Positions 5,207 to 5,569 of a stretch of DNA of 5,569 bases are shown piece after piece. The stretch lies in assembly GCA_934573945.1 (NCBI GenBank), contig CAKTMQ010000104.1, positions 1 to 5,569 on the forward strand. Direction: 5' to 3'. The position numbers and the translations under genes were made by a program. Position 1 is the stretch's first letter. Each line of letters begins with the position of its first letter. Below the pieces are notes generated by a model. It saw nothing but the letters and a program-made list of their open reading frames with translations, was not told where the DNA came from and did not search any database. Source of the stretch: an uncultured Oscillospiraceae bacterium (lineage in GTDB: Bacteria; Bacillota; Clostridia; Oscillospirales; Oscillospiraceae).

Positions 5207-5495
5207 GTACGCGTGCGATGGGTGCTGCACACCCGGAGGCGTTTACAACTGCGATGAACCGAAAGATTGCGGCGTGAGCCGGTAACTTTCGGGGAGTATG
5301 TCCGATAATCGGGCGGCTGAGGAAGTTCTGTGTACGTCAGCGTAGATCGCTGTGCCAGAAGCACACCGGCCGGATTGCGCCGGTGTTTCTTATGAGCTGG
5401 AATGATACGCACGGAACGGCGTATAAGAAATTTCTCACCGTACGGCATTGGTCAAAGAAACAAACACCGTACAAATTATGGAGGAAAGAACCAAA
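5207..5495 (+). promoter_or_regulatory. Long structured 5' leader of rpsJ
   Basis: This non-coding stretch between the predicted transcription start and rpsJ has several good hairpins in order. They are GGGTG/CACCC (5220-5234); CCGAAAG/CTTTCGG closing a second stem with a GTGA loop (5259-5292); CAGCG/CGCTG (5338-5352); ACACCGGC/GCCGGTGT (5363-5386), followed by TTTCTT and so attenuator-like; and ATACGC/GCGTAT (5405-5424). CACCGTAC occurs twice (5436-5443 and 5465-5472). The 5' half contains a 19-codon ORF (5218-5277), but it has no ribosome binding site. In E. coli the S10 operon leader is the target of L4 autoregulation. Whether this unrelated-looking leader does the same is inference. I do not recognise a named riboswitch or T-box. 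Confidence 0.5.
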
Positions 5496-5569
5496 ATGGC
5501 AAAAGAAATGATCCGCATTCGTCTGAAGGCCTATGACCACCAGGTCATCGACCAGTCCGCAGAGAAGAT
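5496..5569 (+). CDS. rpsJ: 30S ribosomal protein S10 (5' end only)
   Basis: The first 24 codons are present and the gene runs off the window. The peptide MAKEMIRIRLKAYDHQVIDQ matches the S10 N-terminus, including the near-invariant IRIRLKAYDH motif. S10 is a component of the 30S subunit head and, as NusE, of transcription antitermination complexes. GGAGGA at 5480-5485 lies ten bases before the ATG at 5496 and decides the start. An in-frame ATG at 5478 is rejected because it overlaps that site. It is normally the first gene of the large S10-spc ribosomal protein cluster, which the promoter and long leader just upstream support. Confidence 0.96.
   Translation, partial: MAKEMIRIRLKAYDHQVIDQSAEK

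Noticed and set aside
5218..5277. 19-codon leader ORF upstream of rpsJ
   Set aside because: No ribosome binding site and no run of a single amino acid codon that would suggest a translational attenuator; it falls within predicted hairpins.
5207..5495. T-box or known riboswitch in the rpsJ leader
   Set aside because: I could not find the T-box core sequence or another riboswitch signature, and rpsJ is not a usual target.
5197..5540. Minus-strand open frames at the right end (83 and 67 codons)
   Set aside because: They are antisense to the rpsJ leader and gene start, with no family resemblance or credible start signals.
1..5569. CRISPR array, insertion sequence or phage attachment site
   Set aside because: No regularly spaced repeats, transposase fragments or integrase genes are visible. 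The partial tRNA is followed inside the window by ordinary housekeeping genes; what lies past its 3' end is outside the window.

Overview
The window looks chromosomal and comes from a GC-rich Bacillota, most likely class Clostridia and possibly an Oscillospiraceae/Ruminococcaceae gut bacterium. The evidence is a YerC-type TrpR-like gene, Hsp33, strong GGAGG ribosome binding sites, consensus sigma-A promoters in AT-rich gaps between GC-rich genes, and bacterial serpins. The placement below class level is inference.

Layout. The minus strand reads from about 2230 down to 1. It holds a compact three-gene operon: a YerC/YecD-type TrpR-like regulator (1798-2142), a class I SAM methyltransferase (1061-1801, ATGA overlap with the regulator) and the redox chaperone Hsp33/hslO (165-1040). 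Downstream is a tRNA-Val(UAC) gene, cut by the window edge, with its own perfect-consensus promoter. Transcribed away from this operon, on the plus strand, are two tandem serpin genes (2364-3605 and 3607-4971) separated by one base. Both encode lipoproteins with nearly the same signal peptide but different reactive-centre loops. A strong hairpin (4986-5014) ends that unit. A non-coding stretch of 524 bases (4972-5495) follows. It holds a GC-rich block of inverted repeats, an A-rich stretch, a near-consensus promoter whose -35 box lies in the loop of a terminator-like hairpin, and a structured leader of about 290 nt. The leader precedes rpsJ (ribosomal protein S10), of which only the first 24 codons are present.

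How the parts work together. The serpins are predicted to be displayed on the outer face of the cytoplasmic membrane as suicide inhibitors of serine or cysteine proteases. The duplicated scaffold with divergent loops suggests a two-specificity shield against host or community proteases, and it is the most interesting content here. The minus-strand operon combines a DNA-binding protein, a methyltransferase of unknown substrate and an oxidative-stress chaperone. The divergent gap at 2143-2363 contains recurring TTTCG/CGAAA motifs and an 8-bp inverted repeat over the predicted regulator promoter, so the TrpR-like protein may control itself and perhaps the serpins; this is inference. The right end is the start of a ribosomal protein operon with a long leader that may carry regulation.
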